In this document: positions 9,009 to 19,559 of the stretch, piece after piece | Numbering within the stretch: position 1 is the first letter of the stretch | Layout of the letters: each line of letters opens with the position of its first letter | Assembly (NCBI GenBank): GCA_963843685.1 | Contig: CAWJLO010000028.1 | Span: 1 to 64,000, forward strand | From: DASQHL01 sp963843685 | Lineage (GTDB): Bacteria > Chloroflexota > Dehalococcoidia > DSTF01 > JACRBR01 | Reading direction: 5' to 3' | Length of the DNA: 64,000 nucleotides | Program-made: the position numbers and the translations under genes | Notes under the pieces: generated by a model | Told to the model about the DNA's origin: nothing | Seen by the model: only the letters and a program-made list of their open reading frames with translations | The model's database searches: none

Positions 9009-9788
9009 ATGGATATCGCCGCCAGTTCGATGCTGCCCCCAGACCCGCGCCCCCAGCTCTCTGGCCGGCAAGTCGACTGGACGCTGCGCGAAGTCGGAAT
9101 CGGACTTCTGCTGCTGATCGCCGTCCTCGTCGTCGCTCCGATTCCCATTGTCTTGATCGCGGCTCTGCTGTTTCGGGATCAGCATTCGCAGGGATTCCTC
9201 ACGACGGAAGTGGTCGTCGGGGCTCCGCTGTACCTGCTCATCGCCGGAATCGCCGCGCGCCAGACGTTCATCAAGCACGGGGGTGGCTGGGGACGCCTGG
9301 GAGTGCACCCGCTCACGTGGCCTGTGCTCGGGTGGGCCTGCGGCGCATTCGTGTCAGCACTGGCCGTAGGCATCGCCTACAACGCCGTGATCGAGGCGTT
9401 CGATCTCGGTTTTCTCAAGCAGGGCTGTGCGGATCAGGTGCCCACAGACATCCGGGCGCACGCCTACATCCTGGCGCTCGCGTCCTTTCTGGCAGTCTGC
9501 TTCGCCCCGGTCGCGGAAGAGCTGTTCTTCAGGGGATTCGTCTTCCCGGGTCTGGCACGAGCGTGGGGCGTCCCGGCGGGCAATCTCGTGAGCGGGCTGC
9601 TGTTCGGCTCCGCGCACCTGCTCGGGAACCCGTACCTCTACAAGTCGCTGGTCCAGTTTGCCGCCATCGGCATGATCTTCGCGTTCGTCTACTGGAAGAG
9701 CGGCAACATCTTCGCCTCGATGCTTGCGCACATCACCTTCAACCTGATCGGCGTCATCACGCTCGCCTCCACGACGTGCCACGGATGA
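9009..9788 (+). CDS. CPBP-family intramembrane metalloprotease
   Basis: A 259-residue polytopic membrane protein with the CPBP (Abi/Rce1-like) signature: AEELFFRGF with Glu170-Glu171 and Arg175, a first His in FGSAHLLG (203) and a second in LAHITFNL (about 241). These residues form the buried metal site of CAAX-protease-type enzymes. At least six hydrophobic segments are visible. No Shine-Dalgarno is seen; CATACT lies 8 bases before the ATG, which would fit leaderless transcription. The stop overlaps the start of trpA (ATGA), so the two genes are probably translated together. Its substrate is unknown. Confidence 0.85.
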   Translation: MDIAASSMLPPDPRPQLSGRQVDWTLREVGIGLLLLIAVLVVAPIPIVLIAALLFRDQHSQGFLTTEVVVGAPLYLLIAGIAARQTFIKHGGGWGRLGVHPLTWPVLGWACGAFVSALAVGIAYNAVIEAFDLGFLKQGCADQVPTDIRAHAYILALASFLAVCFAPVAEELFFRGFVFPGLARAWGVPAGNLVSGLLFGSAHLLGNPYLYKSLVQFAAIGMIFAFVYWKSGNIFASMLAHITFNLIGVITLASTTCHG

Positions 9789-10597
9789 GCCGCCTGCAGG
9801 AGATGTTCGCCCGGACGCGCGCCGAAGGCCGTATTGCCTTCATGCCGTTCGTCACCGTCGGCTATCCCGATCTGCCCACGAGCATCGAGCTGGCGAAGGC
9901 CATGGTGGCCGCGGGCGCGGACGCGCTCGAGCTGGGCGTGCCCTTCAGCGATCCGCTGGCCGACGGACCGACCATCCAGAGAGCTTCCTACAAGGCTCTA
10001 CAGGGCGGCACTGTCCCCACGGACGCCATTGACATGGTCGGCCAGCTCCGCTCGGCCGGGGTTGCTGTCCCGCTGATCCTTATGGGATACTGCAACACGT
10101 TCCTCGCCAAAGGCGAGGATCGATTTGTCTCGGACAGCGCGGCTGCCGGCGCCGACGGGTTCATCATCGTGGACCTGCCGCCGGAGGAATCGGACGAGGC
10201 GCTGGCGACCTGCAGGAGGCTCGGGCTGAGCCTGATCTACCTGCTGGCGCCAACCTCGGACGAGGGCCGCATCGCGGAGGTGGTGCGCCGGGCAAGCGGA
10301 TTCATCTACTGCGTGAGTGTGGTGGGTGTAACCGGAGCCCGGTCCCAACTGGCGGCGGAGCTGCCAGACTTCCTGCGAAGGCTGCGGCGGCAGACGGATC
10401 TGCCCCTCGCCGTAGGGTTCGGGATCTCGAAGCGCGAGCACGTCGAGGCGCTGCAGGGCCTCGCCGATGCGGCGATTGTCGCAAGCGCGCTGATCGACAT
10501 CGTGGAGTCGTCGCCTCGCGACGAACGAGTAGGCAGAGTTCGGGACTATGTTGAGGTGCTCACCGGCCGACGGGAGGACATGGCGCAAGGCCATTGA
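9785..10597 (+). CDS. trpA: Tryptophan synthase alpha chain
   Basis: It cleaves indole-3-glycerol phosphate to indole and glyceraldehyde 3-phosphate; indole then passes to the beta subunit. The 270-residue product shows the TrpA landmarks FVTVGYPDLPTS, ALELGVPFSDPLADGP (with the catalytic Asp) and QRASYKAL, the strand GADGFIIVDLPPEE, and the phosphate-binding VSVVGVTGAR and VGFGISKREH. ATG at 9785 overlaps the CPBP stop, so the apparent in-frame open extension upstream is not part of the gene. No trpB is present in the window, which is unusual because trpBA are normally adjacent. The aromatic genes aroH and aroF follow on the same strand. Confidence 0.95.
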   Translation: MSRLQEMFARTRAEGRIAFMPFVTVGYPDLPTSIELAKAMVAAGADALELGVPFSDPLADGPTIQRASYKALQGGTVPTDAIDMVGQLRSAGVAVPLILMGYCNTFLAKGEDRFVSDSAAAGADGFIIVDLPPEESDEALATCRRLGLSLIYLLAPTSDEGRIAEVVRRASGFIYCVSVVGVTGARSQLAAELPDFLRRLRRQTDLPLAVGFGISKREHVEALQGLADAAIVASALIDIVESSPRDERVGRVRDYVEVLTGRREDMAQGH

Positions 10598-10712
10598 TGT
10601 CGCCACGCACGGCGATGTTGATGGCCGCGTCTATGGACGCTCTGCGGCCGGCGTCTTTGGACGCCGGTAACCCGCCCGGACGGGGAACGGCGGTTTCAGA
10701 CGGAGCACCGGA

Positions 10713-11096
10713 GTGACGAACGAGGCGACCAGGCTGCGCGGGATACGCGGCGCGACGACAGTCGACGCCAACACCAAAGAAGAGATCCTGCAAGCCACGC
10801 ACGAACTCCTCTCCGCCCTCATCGAAGCCAACGACATCCGGAGTGACGACGTCGCGAGCGTGTTCTTCTCGACGACGTCCGATCTCAATGCCGAGTTTCC
10901 GGCCGTGGCGGCCCGCCAGATGGGCTGGTCGAACGTGGCCCTGATGTGCGGACACGAAATGAACGTCCCCGGTAGCCTGCCGATGTGTCTCCGCATTACG
11001 ATGCACGTCAACATGGCGAAACCGCAGGACCAGGTCCAGTTCGTGTATCTCCGCGGGGCGCGGGCTCTCCGGCCCGACCTGATGCAGGAATCATAG
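10713..11096 (+). CDS. aroH: Chorismate mutase, AroH type
   Basis: It converts chorismate to prephenate, the branch-point step to phenylalanine and tyrosine. The 127-residue product matches the trimeric AroH fold: RGIRGATTVDANTKEEI holds the active-site Arg near the N-terminus, FFSTTSDLNAEFPA and ALMCGHEMNVPGSLPMCLR carry the acidic and basic active-site residues, and HVYLRGA-like VQFVYLRGARALRPDL closes the site. GTG at 10713 follows GGAGCACCGGA. It lies between trpA and aroF, all on the plus strand, suggesting one aromatic operon. Confidence 0.93.
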   Translation: MTNEATRLRGIRGATTVDANTKEEILQATHELLSALIEANDIRSDDVASVFFSTTSDLNAEFPAVAARQMGWSNVALMCGHEMNVPGSLPMCLRITMHVNMAKPQDQVQFVYLRGARALRPDLMQES

Positions 11097-11139
11097 GAAA
11101 GAGATGCTCCCCGGCAAGGGATGAAGGAGCGGAACAGAG

Positions 11140-12180
11140 ATGATGGTGATCATGAAACCGGGACATACCCGAGAACAATTCGATGAGGTGATGAGCCGCA
11201 TCAGAGAGGACGGCCTCGAGGGTCACGCCATCGTCGGTGTCGAGCGCACCGTCATCGGCGTCGTCGGCCTCGACCGTCTTCACCCGGAGCTGGCCGACGA
11301 CCTGGAGGTCATGTCCGGCGTCGACTCCACGGTCCAGATCAGCAGCCCGTACAAGCTATGCAGCCGCGAATTCAAGAACGATGACACAGTCGTCGACGTC
11401 AATGGCGTCAAACTCGGCGAAGGGACCGTAACGGTGATCGCGGGACCGTGCGCCGTGGAGAGCGAAGAGCAGCTCATGAAGACTGCTCGCGCCGTCAAGG
11501 AGCGCGGCGCCTCGATGCTGCGAGGCGGTGCCTTCAAGCCGCGCACGTCCCCCTACAGCTTTCGCGGGCTCGAGGAGGACGGGCTCAAGTTGCTTGCCCA
11601 GGCGCGTGCGGAGACGGGGCTGCCGGTCGTCACGGAAGTGATGTCGGAGAACACGGTTCAACTCGTCGCCAAGTACGCCGACGTCCTCCAGATCGGCACG
11701 CGCAACGCCCAGAACTTCTTCCTCCTCGAGGAGGTCGCGCGCGCCGGCAAGCCCATCGTGCTCAAGCGCGGCATGTCGTCGTCGATTCAGGACTGGCTGC
11801 TCGCCGCCGAGTACATTCTGGCGAAAGGCAACCGCGACGTCATCCTCTGCGAGCGCGGTATCCGCACGTTCGAGACGGCAACGCGGAACACCATGGACAT
11901 CAACGCCGTCCCGCTCGTCAAGGAGACCAGTCACCTCCCGATCATCGCCGACCCGAGCCACGGCACGGGCAAGCGCAAGCTCGTCGAGCCGGTCGGGCTG
12001 GGGATGATTGCCGCAGGCGCCGATGGCTTGATCCTGGAAGTCCACCCCGACCCGGAGCACGCCCTCAGCGACGGGGCACAGTCTCTTACGTTCGACCTGT
12101 TCGCGAGTGTGATGGCGAACGTCGCGAAGGTCGCCGGAGCCGTCGGCAAGCGGATGGAGCGCGCCGCCGTCCCGGCGTAA
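11140..12180 (+). CDS. aroF: 3-deoxy-7-phosphoheptulonate (DAHP) synthase, type I-beta with ferredoxin-like domain
   Basis: This is the first enzyme of the shikimate pathway. It condenses phosphoenolpyruvate and erythrose 4-phosphate, using a metal ion. Residues 1-70 form a ferredoxin-like regulatory domain (MMVIMKPGHTREQFDEV), as in Thermotoga-type enzymes, where it mediates aromatic feedback. The barrel shows VIAGPCAVES, MLRGGAFKPRTSPYSF, VVTEVMS, LQIGTRNAQNF, PIVLKRGMSS, CERGIRTFE and IADPSHGTG, which together provide the substrate and metal ligands (Cys, His, Glu, Asp). The gene ends in a strong terminator and closes the CPBP-trpA-aroH-aroF cluster. Feedback control is inferred from the domain. 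Confidence 0.96.
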   Translation: MMVIMKPGHTREQFDEVMSRIREDGLEGHAIVGVERTVIGVVGLDRLHPELADDLEVMSGVDSTVQISSPYKLCSREFKNDDTVVDVNGVKLGEGTVTVIAGPCAVESEEQLMKTARAVKERGASMLRGGAFKPRTSPYSFRGLEEDGLKLLAQARAETGLPVVTEVMSENTVQLVAKYADVLQIGTRNAQNFFLLEEVARAGKPIVLKRGMSSSIQDWLLAAEYILAKGNRDVILCERGIRTFETATRNTMDINAVPLVKETSHLPIIADPSHGTGKRKLVEPVGLGMIAAGADGLILEVHPDPEHALSDGAQSLTFDLFASVMANVAKVAGAVGKRMERAAVPA

Positions 12181-12208
12181 GCCGACCCCAAGATTCGCAT
12201 CTCGTACA

Positions 12209-12240
12209 GGGGCTCCAATGTGGAGCCCCTGCTCTTTTTC
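12209..12240 (+). terminator. Rho-independent terminator after aroF
   Basis: GGGGCTCCA and TGGAGCCCC pair perfectly around a 3-base loop and are followed by CTGCTCTTTTTC. It ends the aromatic gene cluster and lies against the stop of the convergent acyl-CoA ligase. Confidence 0.9.
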
Positions 12241-13816
12241 AGTGCACGCGGCGGGCGACGTTGCCCCAGTAGCGCTCGCGGATGAGGAACTTTTGCAGCT
12301 TGCCGGTCGCGGTGCGTGGCAGGGCATCCACGAAATCGACCGAGGTCGGGCACTTGAAGTGGGCGAGGTGGCCTCGCGTGAATTCGATGACTTCTGCCTC
12401 AGTTGCCGTCATGCCGGCGCGCAGTACGACGAGCGCTTTCGGCGTCTCGCCCCACTTCTCGCTCGGCACGCCGACGACGGCGCACTCCAGCACGGCGGGG
12501 TGCTTGTAGAGCGCGTCTTCGATCTCGGGCGAGCTGATGTTTTCGCCGCCGGAGATAATGACGTCCTTCTTGCGGTCAACGATGTGGATGTTGCCGAGCT
12601 CGTCCCACACCGCGAGGTCGCCGCTGTGGAAGTAGCCGTCGTGGATGGCCTTGTCGGTCTCTTCCGGCTGCAGCCAGTAGCCCTTGAGCACGACGTTGGA
12701 GCGGGCGCAGACCTCGCCGATGGAGACGCCATCCTGCGGGACGGGCTTGCCTTCGTCGTCGAGCACCTGGATGTCGACGCCGATGGCCTCGACGCCGGCG
12801 CGGGCGCGGCGGGCGAAGTCGTCGGCCTTCGTGTTGTAGTCCGGGTGGGAGACGGTGAGGATGGGGGCGGTCTCCGTGAGGCCGTAGATCTGGATGAACT
12901 CCCAGCCGAGCTCCTTTTCGAGGCGCTCGACGAAGGCGGCGGGCGGGGGCGCGCCGGCGATGGTGAAGCGCGGGCGCGTCTTGATCTGGTGCTTGTCCTT
13001 GTCGGGGTAGTTGAGGATGACGCTGAGGACGGCGGGGGCCATGCAGGCGAAGGTGACGTCATGTGCCTCGATCAGGGTGTATATGGCGGCGTCGCTTATG
13101 GCACGCAGGACGACGTGGGTGGCGCCCATGGCGGTGATGGCGAAGGGGCCGCCCCAGCCGTTGGCGTGGAACATGGGGAGTGTCCAGAGCTCGACGTCGT
13201 CGTGGGTGATGCGGAGGTGGGCGATGAAGTTGTAGGCGTTGATGTAGCAGTTGCGGTGGGTGAGCATGACGCCCTTCGGGCGGGCGGTGGTGCCGGAGGT
13301 GTAGTTGATGGACGTGACGTCGTTTTCGTCCTGCTCCACTTCGGGCGTGGGGGTGGTTGGCTGGGCGGCGATGAGTGTCTCCCAGTCGGTCCAGCCGGAC
13401 GGGGCTGCGCCTTCGTCCTGGGCGACGATCCAGTGGGTGACGGTGGTGAGGTTCGGGCGGATCTCATCGATCATGGCGGTGTACTCGTGGTCGACGAGGA
13501 CCGCGGCGACGCCGGCGTGGTTGATGATGTACTCGTGGTCGGCGGGGAGCAGGCGGTAGTTGAGCGGGACGAGGATGGCGCCGATCTGGGTGACGCCGTA
13601 GTAGCTCTCCAGGAAGAAGTGGGAGTTGGGGCTGAGGATGCAGACGCGGTCGCCCTTGCGCACGCCGAGGGCGAGGAGGGCGTGGGCGAGCTGGTTGACG
13701 CGCGCCTGGAACTGGCGGTAGGTGTAGCGGCGATCGCCATCGATGATGGCGGTCTTGGTTGGGTAGAGCTTCGCCGCGCGGCGAAGAAAGTCGTTGATCA
13801 GCAGCGGTACTTCCAC
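12239..13816 (-). CDS. AMP-binding acyl-CoA ligase
   Basis: It activates a carboxylic acid with ATP to an acyl-adenylate and transfers it to CoA. The 525-residue product contains the full ANL-superfamily set: the P-loop YTSGTTARPKGV, the aromatic motif YGLTETAP, the hinge motif GDLAVWDELGNIHIVDRKKD, the ISGGENIS core, and the C-terminal catalytic Lys in PRTATGKLQK. GTG at 13816 follows AGGAGGG. It resembles the medium/long-chain fatty-acid subgroup, but chain length is not readable. A second ligase of the same superfamily is at 24548-26113. Confidence 0.92.
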   Translation of the reverse strand: MEVPLLINDFLRRAAKLYPTKTAIIDGDRRYTYRQFQARVNQLAHALLALGVRKGDRVCILSPNSHFFLESYYGVTQIGAILVPLNYRLLPADHEYIINHAGVAAVLVDHEYTAMIDEIRPNLTTVTHWIVAQDEGAAPSGWTDWETLIAAQPTTPTPEVEQDENDVTSINYTSGTTARPKGVMLTHRNCYINAYNFIAHLRITHDDVELWTLPMFHANGWGGPFAITAMGATHVVLRAISDAAIYTLIEAHDVTFACMAPAVLSVILNYPDKDKHQIKTRPRFTIAGAPPPAAFVERLEKELGWEFIQIYGLTETAPILTVSHPDYNTKADDFARRARAGVEAIGVDIQVLDDEGKPVPQDGVSIGEVCARSNVVLKGYWLQPEETDKAIHDGYFHSGDLAVWDELGNIHIVDRKKDVIISGGENISSPEIEDALYKHPAVLECAVVGVPSEKWGETPKALVVLRAGMTATEAEVIEFTRGHLAHFKCPTSVDFVDALPRTATGKLQKFLIRERYWGNVARRVH

Positions 13817-14224
13817 GTGTCCCTCCTGCGTTCGGCCGGTCCCGTGGGGCGATCGTACACCGGGGTGTCCGTGGGCTGCACGGGCGGATGTTTGATTGTT
13901 GCGGCGGCACTTAACGGTGTGGATAGGGTGAATCTGAAGCGCGCAGCGTTATGACGAGCCGGATCGTGCGGCGGGGCGGCGCGGTTGTGGGCGGTGAGGG
14001 GACAGGTTTGCTGGCGCGGTCATGGAACATGTGGCGATGGTACGACGGGCGGGGGCGGATGTCCGAGCGTTTGGTGTCACACGGGGGTAGCCGGGCAGGA
14101 TTCGGCGGTCAGCGATCGAGGTTGTGTGCGCGCCTGCGGCGGGCGATGGCGCGGCGGCGGGAGCAATGTATCTTCGATGGGGCCGACGACGAGGGGCCGC
14201 GGGGAACTGGGGTCGGAGGGCGGG
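13817..14224 (+). other. Intergenic region without a supported gene
   Basis: These 408 bases separate two divergent genes. Open frames run through them only because the sequence is GC-rich. The enolase-superfamily homology starts near 14225, so the upstream extension is probably not coding. A short inverted repeat (ACACCGGGGTGT) lies near 13857. No clear promoter could be picked. Confidence 0.4.
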
Positions 14225-15358
14225 TTGAGCGCGATCGCGCGGATCGAGATTTCGCAGCACGAGCTGGGGCTGGAGCCGGCGTTTCCGGCGGCGTGGGACC
14301 CGGAGCCGCGGACGTCGTTCGCGGCGACGATCGTGCGGGTCTTCGACGACGCGGGGCGGGTGGGGATCGGGTCGGGCGACGCGATGCACGGGTTCGGGGA
14401 GTACGCGCGGCTGTTCATCGGCGCGGACCCGCTGGAGCTGGAGCGGCACTCGGCGGTGCTTGCGAACATCGACTTTCACGCGGGGCGGCCGTGGCCGCTG
14501 GAGATCGCGCTGTGGGACCTGGCGGGGAAGATCCGGGGCGAGCCGATCTGGCGGATGCTGGGCGGGCACAGCGACCGGCTGCGGGCGTACGCATCGACGG
14601 GGGTGCTGCGGCCGCCGGGGGAGATGGCGGAGGTGGCGCGGCGGGTTGTCGAGCGCGGGTTTCCGGCGATGAAGCTGCGGTTCGGGCGGGCGTCGATCGA
14701 GGAGGACCTCGCGGCGGTGCGGGCGGTGCGGGACGCGGTGGGTGACGCGATCGAGCTGATGGTGGACTGCAACCAGGGGTGGCGGATGCCGTGGGACACG
14801 CGGCCGGCGTGGGACGTGGAGTTCGCGTCGGAGGTGGCGCGGCGGCTGGAGCCGGAGCGCGTCTACTGGCTGGAGGAGCCGCTGCACCGGGGCGACTACG
14901 CGGGGATGGCGGAGCTGCGGCGGAGGACGTCGATCCGGATCGCGGGCGGGGAGATGACGCGCGAGCCGTACGAGTTCCGGGAGCTGCTGGAGCGGGAGTG
15001 CCTGGACGTGTTCCAGCCGGACTGCGCGCTGAGCCTGGGGATCGTCGGGGCGAGCGCGCTGGCGCGGGAGGTGGTGGCGGCGGGGAAGACGTTCAGCCCG
15101 CACACGTGGGGCAACGGGATCGGGCTGATGGCGAACATGCAGGTGGCGGCGGGGACGGTTGGGACGCCGTTCATCGAGTTTCCGTACGACCCGCCGGAGT
15201 GGACGGTGGCGCGGCGGGACTTCGTGCTGCGGGAGCCGATCGAGCCGGACGGGGAGGGGTGGCTGCGGCTGCCGGAGGCGCCGGGGCTGGGGGTGGAGGT
15301 GGATGAGGGGGTGCTGGAGCGGACTGGCGGGAGGTTAGAGGTGAGGGCGGAGAGGTGA
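14225..15358 (+). CDS. Enolase-superfamily enzyme (mandelate racemase/muconate lactonizing type)
   Basis: The TTG at 14225 is chosen because GGAGGGCGG precedes it and family homology begins here (377 residues). The capping domain is N-terminal. The barrel has the metal ligands in MVDCNQGW (Asp), WLEEPL (Glu) and IAGGEMT (Glu), a basic end of strand two in MKLRFG (Lys, with Arg where a second Lys is common), and the C-terminal base in FSPHTWGNG (His). A Lys plus His pair of bases is typical of the mandelate racemase subgroup, which includes sugar-acid dehydratases. The exact substrate is not known. Many Gly and Arg codons reflect high GC. Confidence 0.85.
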   Translation: MSAIARIEISQHELGLEPAFPAAWDPEPRTSFAATIVRVFDDAGRVGIGSGDAMHGFGEYARLFIGADPLELERHSAVLANIDFHAGRPWPLEIALWDLAGKIRGEPIWRMLGGHSDRLRAYASTGVLRPPGEMAEVARRVVERGFPAMKLRFGRASIEEDLAAVRAVRDAVGDAIELMVDCNQGWRMPWDTRPAWDVEFASEVARRLEPERVYWLEEPLHRGDYAGMAELRRRTSIRIAGGEMTREPYEFRELLERECLDVFQPDCALSLGIVGASALAREVVAAGKTFSPHTWGNGIGLMANMQVAAGTVGTPFIEFPYDPPEWTVARRDFVLREPIEPDGEGWLRLPEAPGLGVEVDEGVLERTGGRLEVRAER

Positions 15359-15378
15359 TAGCGGCGCTCGGTCGGCTC

Positions 15379-16786
15379 TCAGATCGCGCGCCTTTTACGC
15401 ACGTACCAAGCTGCCACGGCGAGAGCGACTGACGCTATCCTGATGCCGAGAAGGGCAAGCGTCTTGGTGCGAGTGCGATCCGCGGGAACGGTGGCCGAAG
15501 GCAGCGCGGCAACATCCGGGATTTCGGCAACTCCACCGACCGACGGAGATGCGGCCTGATTCTCGAAGGTCATTGGGAAGCCCAGCGCCGCTACCTGCGA
15601 CTCATCGAGGTCGGCCGAGTTGTGCACGGCGTCCTCCAGCAGGAAGTGCGTGAGGTGCCACGGACACTGCTCGGAGTAGGCCGGCAGCGTCGCCGTGTAC
15701 TGGAAGACGCCGTCCTGCAGCGTGCCTGACACCAGCTGGTCGCCGTAGAAGATCGCGTTTATGTACTGGTTCCCCGACGGGCTCTCGAACCAGACTTGCG
15801 TGCTGCCGGAGGGCCCGACGCCGGCAGGACTGTCGACAAGGTGAGCGGTGAACGTGATGGCCTGCGCGGTCGTACTCGTGTCGAGCGTGCTCGGGGTGAA
15901 CGAGAAGTCCGCGAGCGTCGGTGGTGTGGTGTCGCCAACGCCCGTTTGCTCAAAGGTTGTCGGGAAGCCCGAGCGCCGCCACCTGCGACTTATCGAGGTC
16001 GGCCGAGTTGTGCACGGCGTCCTCCAGCAGGAAGTGCGTGAGGTGCCACGTACCCTGCTCGGAGTAGGCCGGCAGCGTCGCCGTGTACTGGAAGACGCCG
16101 TCCTGCAGCGTGCCTGACACCAGCTGGTCGCCGTAGACAGATCGCGTTCATGTACTGGTTCCCCGACGGGCTCTCGAACCAGACTTGCGTGCTGCCGGAG
16201 GGCCCGACGCCGGCAGGACTGTCGACAAGGTGAGCGGTGAACGTGATGGCCTGCGCGGTCGTACTCGTGTCGAGCGTGCTCGGGGTGAACGAGAAGTCCG
16301 CGAGCGTCGGCGGTGTGGTGTCGCCGAACGCCCGTTTGCTCAAAGGTTGTCGGGAAGCCCAGCGCCGCCACCTGCGACTTATCGAGGTCGGCCGAGTTGT
16401 GCACGGCGTCCTCCAGCAGGAAGTGCGTGAGGTGCCACGTACCCTGCTCGGAGTAGGCCGGCAGCGTCGCCGTGTACTGGAAGACGCCGTCCTGCAGCGT
16501 GCCTGACACCAGCTGGTCGCCGTAGAAATCGCGTTTACGTACTGGTTCCCCGACGTGACTACTCGAACCGGGTTTGCGTGCTTCCGGAGGGCCCGACGCC
16601 GGCAGGACTGTCGACAAGGTGAGCGGTGAACGCGATGGACTGCGCGGTCGTACTCGTGTCGAGCGTGCTCGGGGTGAACGAGAAGTCCGCGAGCGTCGGC
16701 GGTGTGGTGTCGCCAACTGCAAGCGTTCCGCTCCGACTCGCGAAGAGAAGCACCGCCACGGCGACAATCAGTATCGGGTAGCGCAT
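15379..16786 (-). pseudogene. Broken surface protein: signal peptide, three tandem Ig-like repeats, PSVGG C-terminal anchor
   Basis: The ATG at 16786 opens a signal peptide (MRYPILIVAVAVLLFA). About 130-residue beta-rich domains follow in three tandem copies, each starting GDTTPPTLADFSFTPSTLD and containing AHLVDSPAGVGPSGST, FESPSGNQY, VSGTLQDGVFQYTATLP and WHLTHFLLEDAVHNS. The end carries SPSVGGVAEIPD, a Pro-rich linker, one membrane helix and the tail RKRRAI. No single frame spans the gene. Copies differ by 1-2 base indels (near 15750, 15935, 15975, 16135, 16325, 16525 and 16555), so the domains fall in different frames. Either the gene is decayed or the sequence has errors here. The intact form would be a cell-surface, wall- or membrane-anchored protein of about 470 residues, perhaps an adhesin. 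Confidence 0.7.
15570..16715 (-). repeat. Three tandem copies of a ~389-base coding repeat
   Basis: The sequence GTACTGGTTCCCCGACG occurs at 15763, 16152 and 16539, giving spacings of 389 and 387 bases. The anchor GTGCTGCCGGAGGGCCC region recurs with spacing 389. Copies are nearly identical at DNA level, which indicates recent duplication or gene conversion. A whole-codon unit would be 390 bases, so the observed period breaks the frame. Confidence 0.9.
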
Positions 16787-17096
16787 CCCTACGAAGGGTA
16801 ACGGGCTCGCAACCTTGAGAAAGGCTCCGCGTCAAGCTCAACAAGTCATCGCGGCGTCAGCAGCACCGGGTGGCAAGGATCGAGCCGAACGAGAGCGCGT
16901 GGCCCGCGATCAGGCTATGTGAAACTGTTCCAATCAGCGGCGAAGAACGGGTATCCATTCCGCCGATGCTACTGCCCACGAGCCGCTACCTCTGGCTCAG
17001 GCACCGCGGTTCGTTGCACGGTATCAGGGATTTGCAGGGTGACATCTCGACGAGTTCACTTCCAAGGGAGCTCCGCCGCTCGGCCGGTCGGGCGCG
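16787..17096 (-). other. Intergenic region without a supported gene
   Basis: About 310 bases between the repeat protein and the inositol-phosphate synthase. Short open frames exist but show no recognisable protein. I see no RNA gene or clear terminator. Confidence 0.4.
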
Positions 17097-18453
<1,357 letters not shown>

Positions 18454-18606
18454 GAGCGTCTCCTCCCGCCGTGAACCTGGGCGACATGCGTGAGGGTACG
18501 CGGGGGTGGGGGAGGTGGCAATGGGGCGTTCGGACTACGGAATCAGGCATTCCGCAGCAAGCCTTCAGCAGTCAGCAGTCGGCAGGAGGGTCCTGCGGGC
18601 CGGCGA

Positions 18607-19266
18607 TCAGTAGGCGGACTCGCCGGCGCCTCCGCGCACGCACCAGGCGCGGAACGAGAACGCGGTCTGAAGATACCCCGTATGCACGGTCCCCTGCTGG
18701 AATGCATAACTGTCGGCGACACCCGTCGCGTACTCCGAGCTGGTCCAGAATACGTCGCTGCCGATGCCGACAAACGGCGACCCCGCGGGAAGATTGAGGT
18801 TGTCGTCCAGCAGGGTCTGCGCCTCCTCGACCGTCGCGAGCCGCCAGCCGAGTCGCTGACCGACCTTGCGTGCGTGACACGCATCGACGGCGGAGGACCA
18901 CACGCTGGTCGCGGCCGAGGGTGTGCGTTCCCAGACGAGACCGGTCTCTTCATCGAGCACAGCGGGATACTCGCTGAAGCAGACGATGCTGCAGTTCTGG
19001 TACGTCAGCACGCACTTGAAGCGATCGGAGTCGCAGCCGGGCGGCGGGATGAGCGAGCCCTGGGGGGCGCCGTTCGTGGCGTCGAGGCGGCGGTCCCACG
19101 AGCCGGGGACGTCGTTGAGGGACTTCATCGTGCTGGCCGGGGGACCGGGCGGGTCGAGCGAGCCGGCACCGGCCTTCGTCGCGAGGATGGCGATGATGGC
19201 GCCGGCCATCAGGACGAGGAGCACGAGCAAGAGCGTGTTGACGCGGTGGTACGCGGAGCCGAGCAT
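18607..19266 (-). CDS. Exported DUF1566/C-lectin-like domain protein
   Basis: The ATG at 19266 follows CGGAGG and begins 219 residues with an N-terminal membrane segment (LLLVLLVLMAGAIIAILA), then AGSLDPPGPPASTMKSLNDV. The body carries the DUF1566 pattern: DEETGLVWERTPS, WSSAVDACHARKVGQRLGWRLATVEEAQTL, FWTSSEYATG and FRAWCVRGG. Such domains are C-type-lectin-like and usually exported or on the cell surface. The leader resembles that of the beta-helix protein at 4464-5363. Ligand unknown. Confidence 0.78.
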   Translation of the reverse strand: MLGSAYHRVNTLLLVLLVLMAGAIIAILATKAGAGSLDPPGPPASTMKSLNDVPGSWDRRLDATNGAPQGSLIPPPGCDSDRFKCVLTYQNCSIVCFSEYPAVLDEETGLVWERTPSAATSVWSSAVDACHARKVGQRLGWRLATVEEAQTLLDDNLNLPAGSPFVGIGSDVFWTSSEYATGVADSYAFQQGTVHTGYLQTAFSFRAWCVRGGAGESAY

Positions 19267-19559
19267 ACGAACCTCCGAACCGGATACACGCGGGGGGTTG
19301 TGATTGGAACCGTACAATCGCTGGCGCGCGGGGATCAAACAGCAAAGCGGGGCGCGCATCGATGCGACTCGCCGGATGGCCAAGGGTGTGGAGGGTGACG
19401 CGGTCGGCAATTGTGCCGGCAGACTGAGCCTCATCGTCGGACGTAGGTGCCGCTGATGTCCCCGGGTCGTGAACTGCTTCCCTTAGCGGATGCGCACAGA
19501 GAGCGGCGACAAGATGCCCGTGGCGGCGCCGACGAGTTCAAGGGTGAACGGCGGCTTGT

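Noticed and set aside
8651..9784. Apparent 378-codon N-terminal extension of trpA
   Set aside because: It is the CPBP gene and its upstream region read in another frame; TrpA homology begins at the ATG at 9785.
12218..13954. Open frame of 578 codons on the plus strand opposite the acyl-CoA ligase
   Set aside because: Composition is Val/Gly/Asp-rich antisense of the ligase, with no recognisable protein motif.
15570..16715. CRISPR array
   Set aside because: Repeat units are about 389 bases, directly adjacent and coding; there are no short repeats with unique spacers.
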